58,847 nt of DNA from Candidatus Ornithospirochaeta stercorigallinarum (GTDB taxonomy: Bacteria; Spirochaetota; Spirochaetia; Sphaerochaetales; Sphaerochaetaceae), in assembly GCA_018711525.1 (NCBI GenBank), contig DVIF01000046.1:1-58847 (forward strand). The letters run 5' to 3'. Under the pieces are notes generated by a model that was given only the letters and a program-made list of their open reading frames with translations, ran no database searches and had not been told where the DNA came from. This document shows, piece by piece, positions 52,526-58,847 of the stretch (positions within the stretch are counted from its first letter, which is position 1; each line of letters opens with the position of its first letter). Position numbers and translations under genes: made by a program.

Positions 52526-53507
52526 TATCGTTACCTATAGTCTTGAGGAACTGAACACGCTCCCACGCATCCCCTCTTTCATAGTTGTCCTCGGCAAGCA
52601 GGGCGATGAAATCCCTGGTGCCCTCATAGCCCTTCTCTTCCATGAATGCAGAAAGCCCCTTGTTCATCTCACCGATTACTGAAAAACCGTTCTTGATCAC
52701 GGCCGAACACACCTCTGCCGCCTTTGCACCGGCAAGAAGCATCTTTATAAGTGTATCTGCAGAGTGGATTCCGGTATTGGCAGCTATATCGAGCTTCACC
52801 TCGGCGCTCATCAGAGCCGTCCATCTGAGGCTCATGCCGTACTCATCGGGACTGCTGAGAGGTTTGCATCCCCTGATCTCGAGGCTCTTGAGGTCGATAT
52901 CCGGGCGGAAAGGCCTATTGAAGAGCACAAGGCCGTCAAAGCCCACATCATCTATCTTCTTTATCACGCTGGAGAGGGAGGAATAGAACGAGCCGATCTT
53001 CAATGCGAGCTTTCCTTCTATTTTACCTCTTGCACTCTTTGCAAAATCGAAGAGGGCCTTATCAACAGCCTCCCCGCTTACATCTGCGTTGCTTGCAATC
53101 GGGAAATAGTTGAGCTCTATTGCATCCGCACCACAGGAAAGAAAGTTCTGGCTGTACTCGAGCCATGTGCTTATGCTCTTGCAGTTTATGGAGGCGATCA
53201 CAGGTATATCGAGGCTCTTCTTAGCCCCTTCCAAAAGGGTCATGTACCTGTCGATATAATAAGCCCTTGCCATCGCCTCGAAATACTCCTGGCTGTCGGA
53301 GTGTGCAAGATACTCCTCATTCTCAGCCGCATCAAGTCCGGCATCCTTCTCTATCTGTTCTTCAAATATTGATTTTAATACAACTGCTCCAGCTCCTGCA
53401 TCCTCCGCTCTCTTGAGGTCGTCAAGGTGGCTTGTCAGAGGACCGGAAGCCATGATAACAGGGCTCTTAAGCTTGAGGCCCATGTATTCAGTACTGATAT
53501 CAGGCAT
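52515..53507 (-). CDS. Dihydroorotate dehydrogenase-like FMN protein
   Basis: 330 residues of the DHOD TIM-barrel family. SPVIMASGPLTS at the N-terminus, a VIASINCKS strand and LKIGSFYSS match the FMN-binding scaffold; GIHSADTLIKMLLAGAKAAEVCS is the phosphate-binding end. The catalytic-base Ser/Cys loop is not clearly present. Many anaerobes carry this DHOD-like protein in addition to true PyrD, and its substrate is not settled. No other pyrimidine gene is near except pyrG, 50 kb away. First gene of a three-gene operon with an extended -10 promoter. Confidence 0.75.
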   Translation of the reverse strand: MPDISTEYMGLKLKSPVIMASGPLTSHLDDLKRAEDAGAGAVVLKSIFEEQIEKDAGLDAAENEEYLAHSDSQEYFEAMARAYYIDRYMTLLEGAKKSLDIPVIASINCKSISTWLEYSQNFLSCGADAIELNYFPIASNADVSGEAVDKALFDFAKSARGKIEGKLALKIGSFYSSLSSVIKKIDDVGFDGLVLFNRPFRPDIDLKSLEIRGCKPLSSPDEYGMSLRWTALMSAEVKLDIAANTGIHSADTLIKMLLAGAKAAEVCSAVIKNGFSVIGEMNKGLSAFMEEKGYEGTRDFIALLAEDNYERGDAWERVQFLKTIGNDNER

Positions 53508-53531
53508 TGCGAAAATCTCCTTATCTACAAG

Positions 53532-53540
53532 ATTATATCA
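53532..53540 (-). promoter_or_regulatory. Extended -10 promoter (TGaTATAAT) of the DHOD-like operon
   Basis: Minus strand TGATATAAT, about 24 nt before the start, with AAGGAGA as ribosome binding site. Confidence 0.55.
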
Positions 53541-53577
53541 TGGCAGAGGAGAAATTTTTAGATAAAAAAACGCAAAC

Positions 53578-54030
53578 TTATATGATATAAGGAACCAAAA
53601 GATTCTTCGAGCGGTATACGATATAGGTCTCGACCTCCTGGACATCCTCGATCTTGGAAAGCTCATACTTGAAGAAATCAAGAAGGGAGAGCCCCTCCTC
53701 CTCATTGAGCTCTATCTGGACTATGAGGTCATATCGTCCCGTGACGACTGCGGCACTTATCACACCGCGCAGTGCGGAGAACTCCTCTGCCTTGCGCCCG
53801 AGGTCCAAAGTCTTCATCTTGACACCCATCATGATGATCTGAAGGCCGGGGAACATGGTCGGATCTATAAGACCGCTTATCTTCAATATCCCGTCCTCTA
53901 TCATCTTGTTGACCCTGCTGCGTACAGTGTTCTCGGTTATCATAAGATCATCGGCGATAGCGGAAAACGCTTTTCTTCCATCCAGAAGCTGCTTGATTAT
54001 CTGTTTGTTCGTATCGTCAATCTTCTTCAT
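53578..54030 (-). CDS. Lrp/AsnC-family regulator
   Basis: 150 residues. N-terminal helix-turn-helix (FSAIADDLMITENTVRSRVNKMIEDGIL) and the C-terminal RAM ligand-binding domain (GVISAAVVTGRYDLIVQIEL, the usual G-x-yDl core). It follows serA-serC on the same strand, so control of serine or other amino-acid genes is plausible. GGGGGTG lies before the ATG. Confidence 0.9.
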   Translation of the reverse strand: MKKIDDTNKQIIKQLLDGRKAFSAIADDLMITENTVRSRVNKMIEDGILKISGLIDPTMFPGLQIIMMGVKMKTLDLGRKAEEFSALRGVISAAVVTGRYDLIVQIELNEEEGLSLLDFFKYELSKIEDVQEVETYIVYRSKNLLVPYII

Positions 54031-54054
54031 AGTGCACCCCCATATAATACAGGA

Positions 54055-54078
54055 TTTGGCAAGCCGAAGCCTGCCAAA
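54055..54078 (-). terminator. Hairpin between serC and the lrp gene
   Basis: Minus strand TTTGGCAGGC-TTCG-GCTTGCCAAA, 10 bp with a UUCG loop, no U-tract. Possible partial terminator or processing site for the serA-serC message. Confidence 0.45.
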
Positions 54079-54092
54079 CCATTAAAGAAAGC

Positions 54093-55175
54093 CTAACCGT
54101 TCTTTCTTTCGAACTCGACCATGAAATCCCTGAGCGCTACAACATCCTCATACGGCAGTGCATTATAGAGGCTGGCTCTCAGACCGCCGACGCTCCTGTG
54201 TCCTTTGAGGCCAAGCATTCCTTCCTTTGTACTCTCCTCGACGAACTTCTTCTCAAGATCTTCGCTAGGAAGACGGAATACGATATTCATGCGGCTTCTG
54301 TATCTCTTATCGACAGGGGAGCGGTAGAATGAAGATGAAGAGTCGATCACATCATAGATCAGCGCACTCTTTTCTTTCGCCCTCTTGAGCATTCCCTCTG
54401 CTCCTCCGTTCTTCTCAACCCAGTCGAGAACGAGCTTCACAGCCCAGATTGAGAATACTGGTGGAGTATTGTAAAGTCCCTTGTTCTTTGCATGGAGGCC
54501 ATAGTCCATGTAAGCCGTAAGATTCTCATTCCTTCTATCAAGCATGCTGTGCTTCATGATTATAAGTGTCGCACCTGCAGGACCGAGGTTCTTCTGCACA
54601 CCACCGTAGATCATCGAGAACTTCGATACATCGACAGGACGTGAAAGGATATCCGATGACATGTCTGCAATCAGAGGGACATCCCCTGTGTCAGGGAATT
54701 CCTGCCACTCTATTCCTCCGATTGTCTCATTTGAACACAAATAGAGATATGCGGAGTCCTCACTCGGCTTGATGCTCTTCGGATCGGGAAGAGTCGTATA
54801 GTTGCCTTCCTTATCATCGAAGAATGCATTCACCTTACCTATCTTCGCAGCATCACTTGCCGCCTTGTTGGCCCAGGATCCTGTCTTCGCATAATCCGCA
54901 ACCTTTCCAGGAAGGAGGAAGTTCATCGGAATCATCGTGAACTGAAGTGTCGCACCACCTCCGAGGAAATACACATCATAGTCATCGGGGATGTTCAAAA
55001 GCCTCCTGAGAGTCGCAAGACACTCGTCGTACATGTTCTCGAACATTCCACCGCGATGGCTTGCCTCAATCATGGAAAGCCCTTCTCCGTTATAATCGAC
55101 GACCTGGTCCCTGAGCTGTTCAAGCACTTCGACAGGAAGTACTGACGGACCTGCAAAGAAATTCTTCTTCCTCAT
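54093..55175 (-). CDS. serC: Phosphoserine aminotransferase
   Basis: 360 residues. Catalyses 3-phosphohydroxypyruvate plus glutamate to phosphoserine, second step of serine synthesis. FFAGPSVLPVEVLEQL at the N-terminus, HRGGMFENM, and the PLP-lysine segment MIYGGVQKNLGPAG near residue 195 are SerC marks; HRSVGGLRASLYNA near the end binds substrate. Its ATG overlaps the serA stop (TAATG). It consumes glutamate, linking it to the nitrogen block. Confidence 0.96.
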   Translation of the reverse strand: MRKKNFFAGPSVLPVEVLEQLRDQVVDYNGEGLSMIEASHRGGMFENMYDECLATLRRLLNIPDDYDVYFLGGGATLQFTMIPMNFLLPGKVADYAKTGSWANKAASDAAKIGKVNAFFDDKEGNYTTLPDPKSIKPSEDSAYLYLCSNETIGGIEWQEFPDTGDVPLIADMSSDILSRPVDVSKFSMIYGGVQKNLGPAGATLIIMKHSMLDRRNENLTAYMDYGLHAKNKGLYNTPPVFSIWAVKLVLDWVEKNGGAEGMLKRAKEKSALIYDVIDSSSSFYRSPVDKRYRSRMNIVFRLPSEDLEKKFVEESTKEGMLGLKGHRSVGGLRASLYNALPYEDVVALRDFMVEFERKNG

Positions 55176-56059
55176 TAGATTTTTCCCTCCTTCTTGAGAT
55201 TATCTATGGTCTCGACAACCTCTTCTCCTATCCTGAGAAGATTCTCGACACTGTTCGCACCCACATGAGGTGTAAGGGTTATGTTGTCGCACTCAAGGAG
55301 AGGATTGTCCCCTTCCATCGGCTCAACAGAATAGACATCCGTGCAGAAATGAGAGACCGCACCGCTCTTGAGGGCATCGGCCATATCGCGTTCGTTCACA
55401 CATTTTCCGCGTCCTGTGTTTATGATCACTGGAGACTTCTTCATATGTGAGATGAGAGCGGAATTCATCATTCCGTTCGTCTCCTCTGTAAGAGGAAGAT
55501 GCATGCTGATATAATCTGCATTCTCAACGGCCTCTTCAGGAGTTGCTACCATCTTAGCAAGGTCCGATGATGTGACGTATTTATCATAGGCGACTACATC
55601 CATGCCGAATGCACGTGCACGTTCTGCAACCTTCCTTGCGATATTACCCATTCCAAAGAGTGCAAGCCTCTTGCCGTAGAGCTCTGTCCTCTTCGTCTTC
55701 TTGTTCCACTCCCCTTTCTTCATCGTCGTATCGAAATAGACGATCTTGTTGGGAACGCTGATCATGAGGGCGAATGCAAGCTCTGCTACAGCAATGGCAC
55801 TGCTTTTCGGAGTATTTACAGCAATTATTCCTTTTTCCTTGCAGTATTCACGGTCGATGTTGTCCATTCCAACTCCACCGCGGATAATCAATTTAAGGTT
55901 CTTCGCACTGTCGATGTACTCTTTCGTACATTTCGTCTTACTTCTTACGAGAACAACATCGGCCTCACCAAGGCGGGATGTGTCTTCCGTCACTTCTCCG
56001 AAAACCTTGAGTTTATCGGGGAGACTCTTGTCAAACGCATCAGAAATTAGAATGAGCAT
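55175..56059 (-). CDS. serA: D-3-phosphoglycerate dehydrogenase, short form
   Basis: 294 residues. Oxidises 3-phosphoglycerate, the first step of serine synthesis. RGGVGMDNID, the Rossmann loop ALFGMGNIARKVAERA and NTGRGKCVNE, with the catalytic His in TLTPHVGANS. It lacks the C-terminal ACT domain of E. coli SerA, so serine feedback is probably absent. The serA-serC pair is typical; no serB is in the window. Confidence 0.92.
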   Translation of the reverse strand: MLILISDAFDKSLPDKLKVFGEVTEDTSRLGEADVVLVRSKTKCTKEYIDSAKNLKLIIRGGVGMDNIDREYCKEKGIIAVNTPKSSAIAVAELAFALMISVPNKIVYFDTTMKKGEWNKKTKRTELYGKRLALFGMGNIARKVAERARAFGMDVVAYDKYVTSSDLAKMVATPEEAVENADYISMHLPLTEETNGMMNSALISHMKKSPVIINTGRGKCVNERDMADALKSGAVSHFCTDVYSVEPMEGDNPLLECDNITLTPHVGANSVENLLRIGEEVVETIDNLKKEGKI

Positions 56060-56081
56060 AATCTTTCTCCTATCTGAAAAG

Positions 56082-56110
56082 ATTATCTCATGAGATTATG
56101 TATAAGTCAA
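56082..56110 (-). promoter_or_regulatory. serA-serC promoter
   Basis: Minus strand TTGACT, 17-nt spacer, GATAAT, then a short leader with AGGAGAA. Confidence 0.7.
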
Positions 56111-56151
56111 ATTTTATAGGTGAAATTTACAAAATCAGTAATTTTTACAAT

Positions 56152-56175
56152 AAAAAAGCACCCATTGCAGGGTGC
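56152..56175 (-). terminator. rpsU terminator
   Basis: Minus strand GCACCC-TGCAAT-GGGTGC followed by TTTTTT. Confidence 0.88.
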
Positions 56176-56181
56176 CTGGAA

Positions 56182-56391
56182 TCAATAGCCTTTGCTCTGA
56201 TGCATCTTTCTTACTTTCTTCATCTGCTTGCGAGCAAGAGCCTTGTTCTTACGGTTCTTGATTGTGGAAGGCTTCTCGTAGTACTCTCTCTTCTTCCATT
56301 CGCGGATAATGCCCTCTTTCTCAACCATCCTCTTAAAGCGCTTGATTGATTTCTCCAATGGTTCATTATCATCGACTTTTACGTATGCCAT
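56182..56391 (-). CDS. rpsU: 30S ribosomal protein S21
   Basis: 69 residues, strongly basic. [15 protein letters not shown] and REYYEKPS are the S21 signature, with a Lys/Arg-rich tail. S21 helps the 30S subunit initiate at Shine-Dalgarno sites. The ORF track begins 28 codons too early; ATG 56391 has GGGAGGTGA upstream and gives the usual MAYVKV start. Confidence 0.95.
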   Translation of the reverse strand: MAYVKVDDNEPLEKSIKRFKRMVEKEGIIREWKKREYYEKPSTIKNRKNKALARKQMKKVRKMHQSKGY

Positions 56392-56558
56392 ATCTACTCT
56401 CACCTCCCTGCATCCAAGGTCTGGATTAGCCTTGTCATTATGAAGGAAAACAACGCCATTTGTCAATATAAACACAATATTTTCAAAAACTAATGTATAG
56501 CGCTATAAGGGATTACAGAAAACGCATTAAGTAATCAGGAAAAAGCCACCTTCCTTAT

Positions 56559-58175
56559 CTACTTCCTGACAACCTCCTCCTTCCAGTCTCTGATGTTCCT
56601 CTCTTTAGAGGAGAAGTTTATCCCGAGAAGGTGTATCGTATTCCCTTTCTTCTCGTACTTCTCATAGTACCTCTTCTCCTTTATCTGCTTAAACGCCTTT
56701 TCTGCAGACTCATCAAGCTTGAGCTCTATTATATAGTAGAGGTCGTCCTTCACACTGATGTCCATCCGCCCTATGTTCGTCTTCTCCTCTACATCCACAC
56801 TATCAAAGCTGAGAGCCTTTAGCACAGCGACAAATGCTATCTGGTAGCCCCTTTCCTTCTCAAGCGACATGTCATACGGGAATCTGACATAGAATTTGTG
56901 GAACGTCTCGATAATCTTCGAAGTCTCTCCCGTTGAGAAACATCTTCTCAGCTCTCCGAAATCATCAGAGTAGATACCAAGTCCGTACGATGAACTAAGC
57001 AGTGCTGTCTCCATCGTATCCTTGACTTCGAGATTAGGATATCCAAGGACATACCTCCCTCCAGATATCCCCTTTATCGTCAGGTATCCGGCCTGTACGA
57101 GATATGAATACACGTCGAACGCTGTAACATCATCCATCTGAAGATTCTTCACCTCCAGGGATGCCATTGAATTCCTTCCTATCTCTATCATACTATCAGA
57201 GGAAAAGAACTCGGGGTGTCTTTTCACAACATCGTTCACAATCGTCTGGAAACCGGTATTGATCCAGAAGTTTCTGAACGAACATCCTCCGTTGAAGAAC
57301 ACTCCGACCGATACAGGGTTGTAGATAGTAGTCTTAAGGTCGTCGCTGAAGCAGTAGCCGTCGTAATAGTCCTTGATGCTTTTCCTGAATTCCTCCCTCT
57401 CCTCCTGCTCCACTATGTTGTTATCTTCATAATACTTCTGGATGTATGGTGCGAAATAATAATCAAGCTCTTCATCCGTATAGCCGCAGAGCGCTGCATA
57501 CTCGGGGGAGGAGGAGATGTCTATCAGGTTGTTCAGCTTTGAGAATATAGAGACGTGTTGGAACCTCGTTATCCCCGTTATAAAGCAGAACCTTATTGAA
57601 TCCAGAGAAGGTTTCAACACGCCATAGAAACTATCTATCCTGACTTTTATATCGTTGTAGATATCATTGTTCAGAGAATCCAGAAGAGGATAGTCGAACT
57701 CGTCTATGAGAACAACAACCTTCTTACCGTATTTCCAAGAAAGCCTGTCTATGAGGTATCTGAGCCAGGACGAAGGGGATGCTCCCTCCTTAGGGAAACC
57801 ATCCTCTATACCATACTCTCTAGCAACAGGCATAAGCACATCGTTTCTCAATGAATATAGGAACTCTCCCAGATCATATGTGGGAACAATATTCATGCTC
57901 AATTTTATTACAGGATATTCCTCAAAATCATATTTATCGTAGGTGTAGAGCCCTTTGAAAAGCTCCTTGTTCCCCTTGAATATCTGTTCAAGAGTGTCTA
58001 CCGTAAGGCTCTTTCCAAACCTGCGGGGACGGGAGAGGAAGAATATGTTGTCTACCGACTTATTCGATATCAGATTGTAAATATATTTCGTCTTGTCGAT
58101 ATAGAGATTGCCGTTCTCTATTATCTCCCTGAAATTCGGGTTTCCTGTCGATATCGGCTTAAGATTTCTTTCCAT
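56559..58175 (-). CDS. AAA-ATPase-like protein with C-terminal PD-(D/E)XK nuclease domain
   Basis: 538 residues of the AAA-ATPase_like/PDDEXK_9 family, common in multiple copies in gut anaerobes. The N-terminus has the SRPRRFGKSL Walker A (residues 48-57) and VVVLIDEFDYPLL Walker B. The C-terminal 90 residues carry GRMDISVKDDLYYIIELKLDES, the D...ExK nuclease core. The real biological role is unknown; mobile or defence functions have been suggested by its patchy spread. A second, broken copy lies just upstream on the same strand with nearly identical 3' sequence. Confidence 0.88.
   Translation of the reverse strand: MERNLKPISTGNPNFREIIENGNLYIDKTKYIYNLISNKSVDNIFFLSRPRRFGKSLTVDTLEQIFKGNKELFKGLYTYDKYDFEEYPVIKLSMNIVPTYDLGEFLYSLRNDVLMPVAREYGIEDGFPKEGASPSSWLRYLIDRLSWKYGKKVVVLIDEFDYPLLDSLNNDIYNDIKVRIDSFYGVLKPSLDSIRFCFITGITRFQHVSIFSKLNNLIDISSSPEYAALCGYTDEELDYYFAPYIQKYYEDNNIVEQEEREEFRKSIKDYYDGYCFSDDLKTTIYNPVSVGVFFNGGCSFRNFWINTGFQTIVNDVVKRHPEFFSSDSMIEIGRNSMASLEVKNLQMDDVTAFDVYSYLVQAGYLTIKGISGGRYVLGYPNLEVKDTMETALLSSSYGLGIYSDDFGELRRCFSTGETSKIIETFHKFYVRFPYDMSLEKERGYQIAFVAVLKALSFDSVDVEEKTNIGRMDISVKDDLYYIIELKLDESAEKAFKQIKEKRYYEKYEKKGNTIHLLGINFSSKERNIRDWKEEVVRK
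56581..56813 (-). repeat. Near-identical repeat, copy 1 (3' end of the nuclease-domain gene)
   Basis: This stretch matches 58246-58484 at over 90% of positions by eye, with one 6-base insertion in the second copy. Similarity falls off sharply on the N-terminal side, which points to gene conversion or mosaic recombination of the nuclease domain. Confidence 0.75.
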
Positions 58176-58223
58176 AGCATTAATATAGCATATTATCGAA
58201 GGTTTTGAAAAAGATTGAAAATA

Positions 58224-58732
58224 TCAGTTTGTTATAATCTCTTCCTTCCACTCTGTGATGTTCCTCTCTTTAGATGAGAAGTTTATCCCGAGAAGGTGTA
58301 TCGTATTCCCTTTCTTCTCATACTTCTCATAGTACCTCTTCTCCTTTATCTGCTTAAACGCCTTTTCTGCAGACTCATCAAGCTTCAGCTCTATTATGTA
58401 GTAGAGGTCGTCCTTCACCTTCACACTGATGTCCATCCGCCCTATGTTCGTCTTCTCCTCTGCATCCACACTCTCAAAGCCGAGGAACATAAGTGCAGAA
58501 TAGAACGCTATCTGGTAGTTGTTCTCCTTCTCCATGAACATGTCATACGGTATGTTCATGTATGCGTCCCTGAACATCGCAATTATGCCTTTCGTATCTC
58601 CCGTCGCAAAGGCTTCGTATAGATACGGGAACCTTTTGCCGTCTATCTCGAGGCCATATGTCGAGAGCACCTTTGCATTCATCGTATCGCTGACCTCGCG
58701 GTTGGGATACGAGAGGAGGAGCTTGCCGTACT
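58224..58732 (-). pseudogene. Truncated second AAA-ATPase-like/PD-(D/E)XK gene
   Basis: About 169 residues equal to the C-terminal third of the 56559 gene family, starting near KYGKLLLSYPNREVSDT. The nuclease core GRMDISVKVKDDLYYIIELKL is complete, but the whole ATPase part is missing. Upstream the frame runs into an unrelated transposase sequence, so the ORF-track start at 58841 is an artefact of the junction. It cannot make a normal protein. Confidence 0.8.
58246..58484 (-). repeat. Near-identical repeat, copy 2
   Basis: Partner of 56581-56813. The extra six bases repeat CCTTCA and add Val-Lys to the protein without breaking the frame. Confidence 0.75.
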
Positions 58733-58847
58733 TCATCCCGGTATCCGTACCCAATTCTCTTGGCAACTTTAATCCTGTTGTTGAAACCTTCCAGCTTGCC
58801 TGTGGATATGGGATGAGATGCATGGACCACAAGCCCGTCAATCCTCT
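58733..58847 (-). pseudogene. ISL3-family transposase fragment (C-terminal region, truncated)
   Basis: In a frame different from the nuclease remnant, the minus strand reads GLVVHASHPISTGKLEGFNN followed by RIKVAKRIGYGYRD. The EGxNNxIKxxKRxxxGxR pattern, with its catalytic Glu, is typical of the C-terminal part of ISL3 (IS204/IS1001/IS1165) transposases. The match stops at YRD, where the nuclease-gene remnant begins, so the transposase has lost its end. The rest lies beyond the window. Confidence 0.65.

Noticed and set aside
58543-58841. ORFs 58543..58830 and 58224..58841 as real genes
   Set aside because: Both cross the junction between a transposase fragment and a nuclease-gene fragment; each is real on only one side.
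1-58847. CRISPR arrays, tRNA and rRNA genes
   Set aside because: No regular spaced repeats were seen, and the intergenic gaps show no tRNA cloverleaf or rRNA sequence by eye; a covariance search was not possible here.

Overview
The window reads as chromosome from an anaerobic, Gram-negative-type bacterium of moderate GC with dense coding and many overlapping genes. Lipoprotein signals, a large beta-barrel-like protein ending in Phe, an archaeal-type split glutamate synthase, a type III glutamine synthetase and several lineage-specific proteins together suggest a gut spirochaete (Sphaerochaetaceae/Treponemataceae-like). That assignment is inference; there is no rRNA or tRNA in the window to test it.

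Layout. 1-190: edge of an IS200/IS605-type element (start of tnpB). 273-2008: cupin/carboxymuconolactone-decarboxylase fusion and a divergent LysR regulator. 2125-12944: a nitrogen (glutamine/glutamate) block with pyrG, asnB, a three-gene glutamate synthase, a type I glutamine synthetase, an ANTAR RNA-binding antiterminator and a type III glutamine synthetase. 13031-13768: a phosphoesterase. 13807-24811: a complete D-glucarate/galactarate catabolic island. 25036-28611: class I ribonucleotide reductase. 28606-45588: housekeeping genes (guanine deaminase, RecQ, galactokinase, a sigma factor, LysR, tig-clpP-clpX, DHH phosphoesterase, RdgB, PepF, HD hydrolase, TtcA) with a few unknown proteins. 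45755-49083: a large outer-membrane-type protein split by a frameshift at an A9 tract. 49101-56391: mutL, a lipoprotein/acyltransferase/DHOD-like operon, Lrp, serC-serA and rpsU. 56559-58847: an AAA-ATPase-like/PD-(D/E)XK gene, a broken second copy, and a transposase remnant.

Most interesting system. Three separate glutamine-related transcription units (pyrG, the glt-asnB operon and glnA) each have a promoter, a very short leader, and an intrinsic terminator lying directly against the ribosome binding site. In all three, the 5' arm of the terminator can instead form a small hairpin with a hexanucleotide loop AARGRC (A at position 1, G at position 4), the hallmark of ANTAR target RNAs. In the glt leader a second A1/G4 hexaloop hairpin follows at once. 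The ANTAR protein that would read them is encoded between the two glutamine synthetases, and its receiver-like domain is degenerate. This predicts a compact RNA-level nitrogen regulon controlled by transcription antitermination.

The sugar-acid island is coherent: importer (SLC13-like), glucarate dehydratase plus a paralogue, galactarate dehydratase, a DHDPS-family aldolase in place of GarL, tartronate semialdehyde reductase, glycerate kinase, an IclR regulator and a metallo-beta-lactamase-fold hydrolase of unknown substrate. A genome-level habit is also visible. Several genes have no Shine-Dalgarno sequence and a -10 box (often extended TGn) 5-8 nt before the ATG, which points to leaderless mRNAs.
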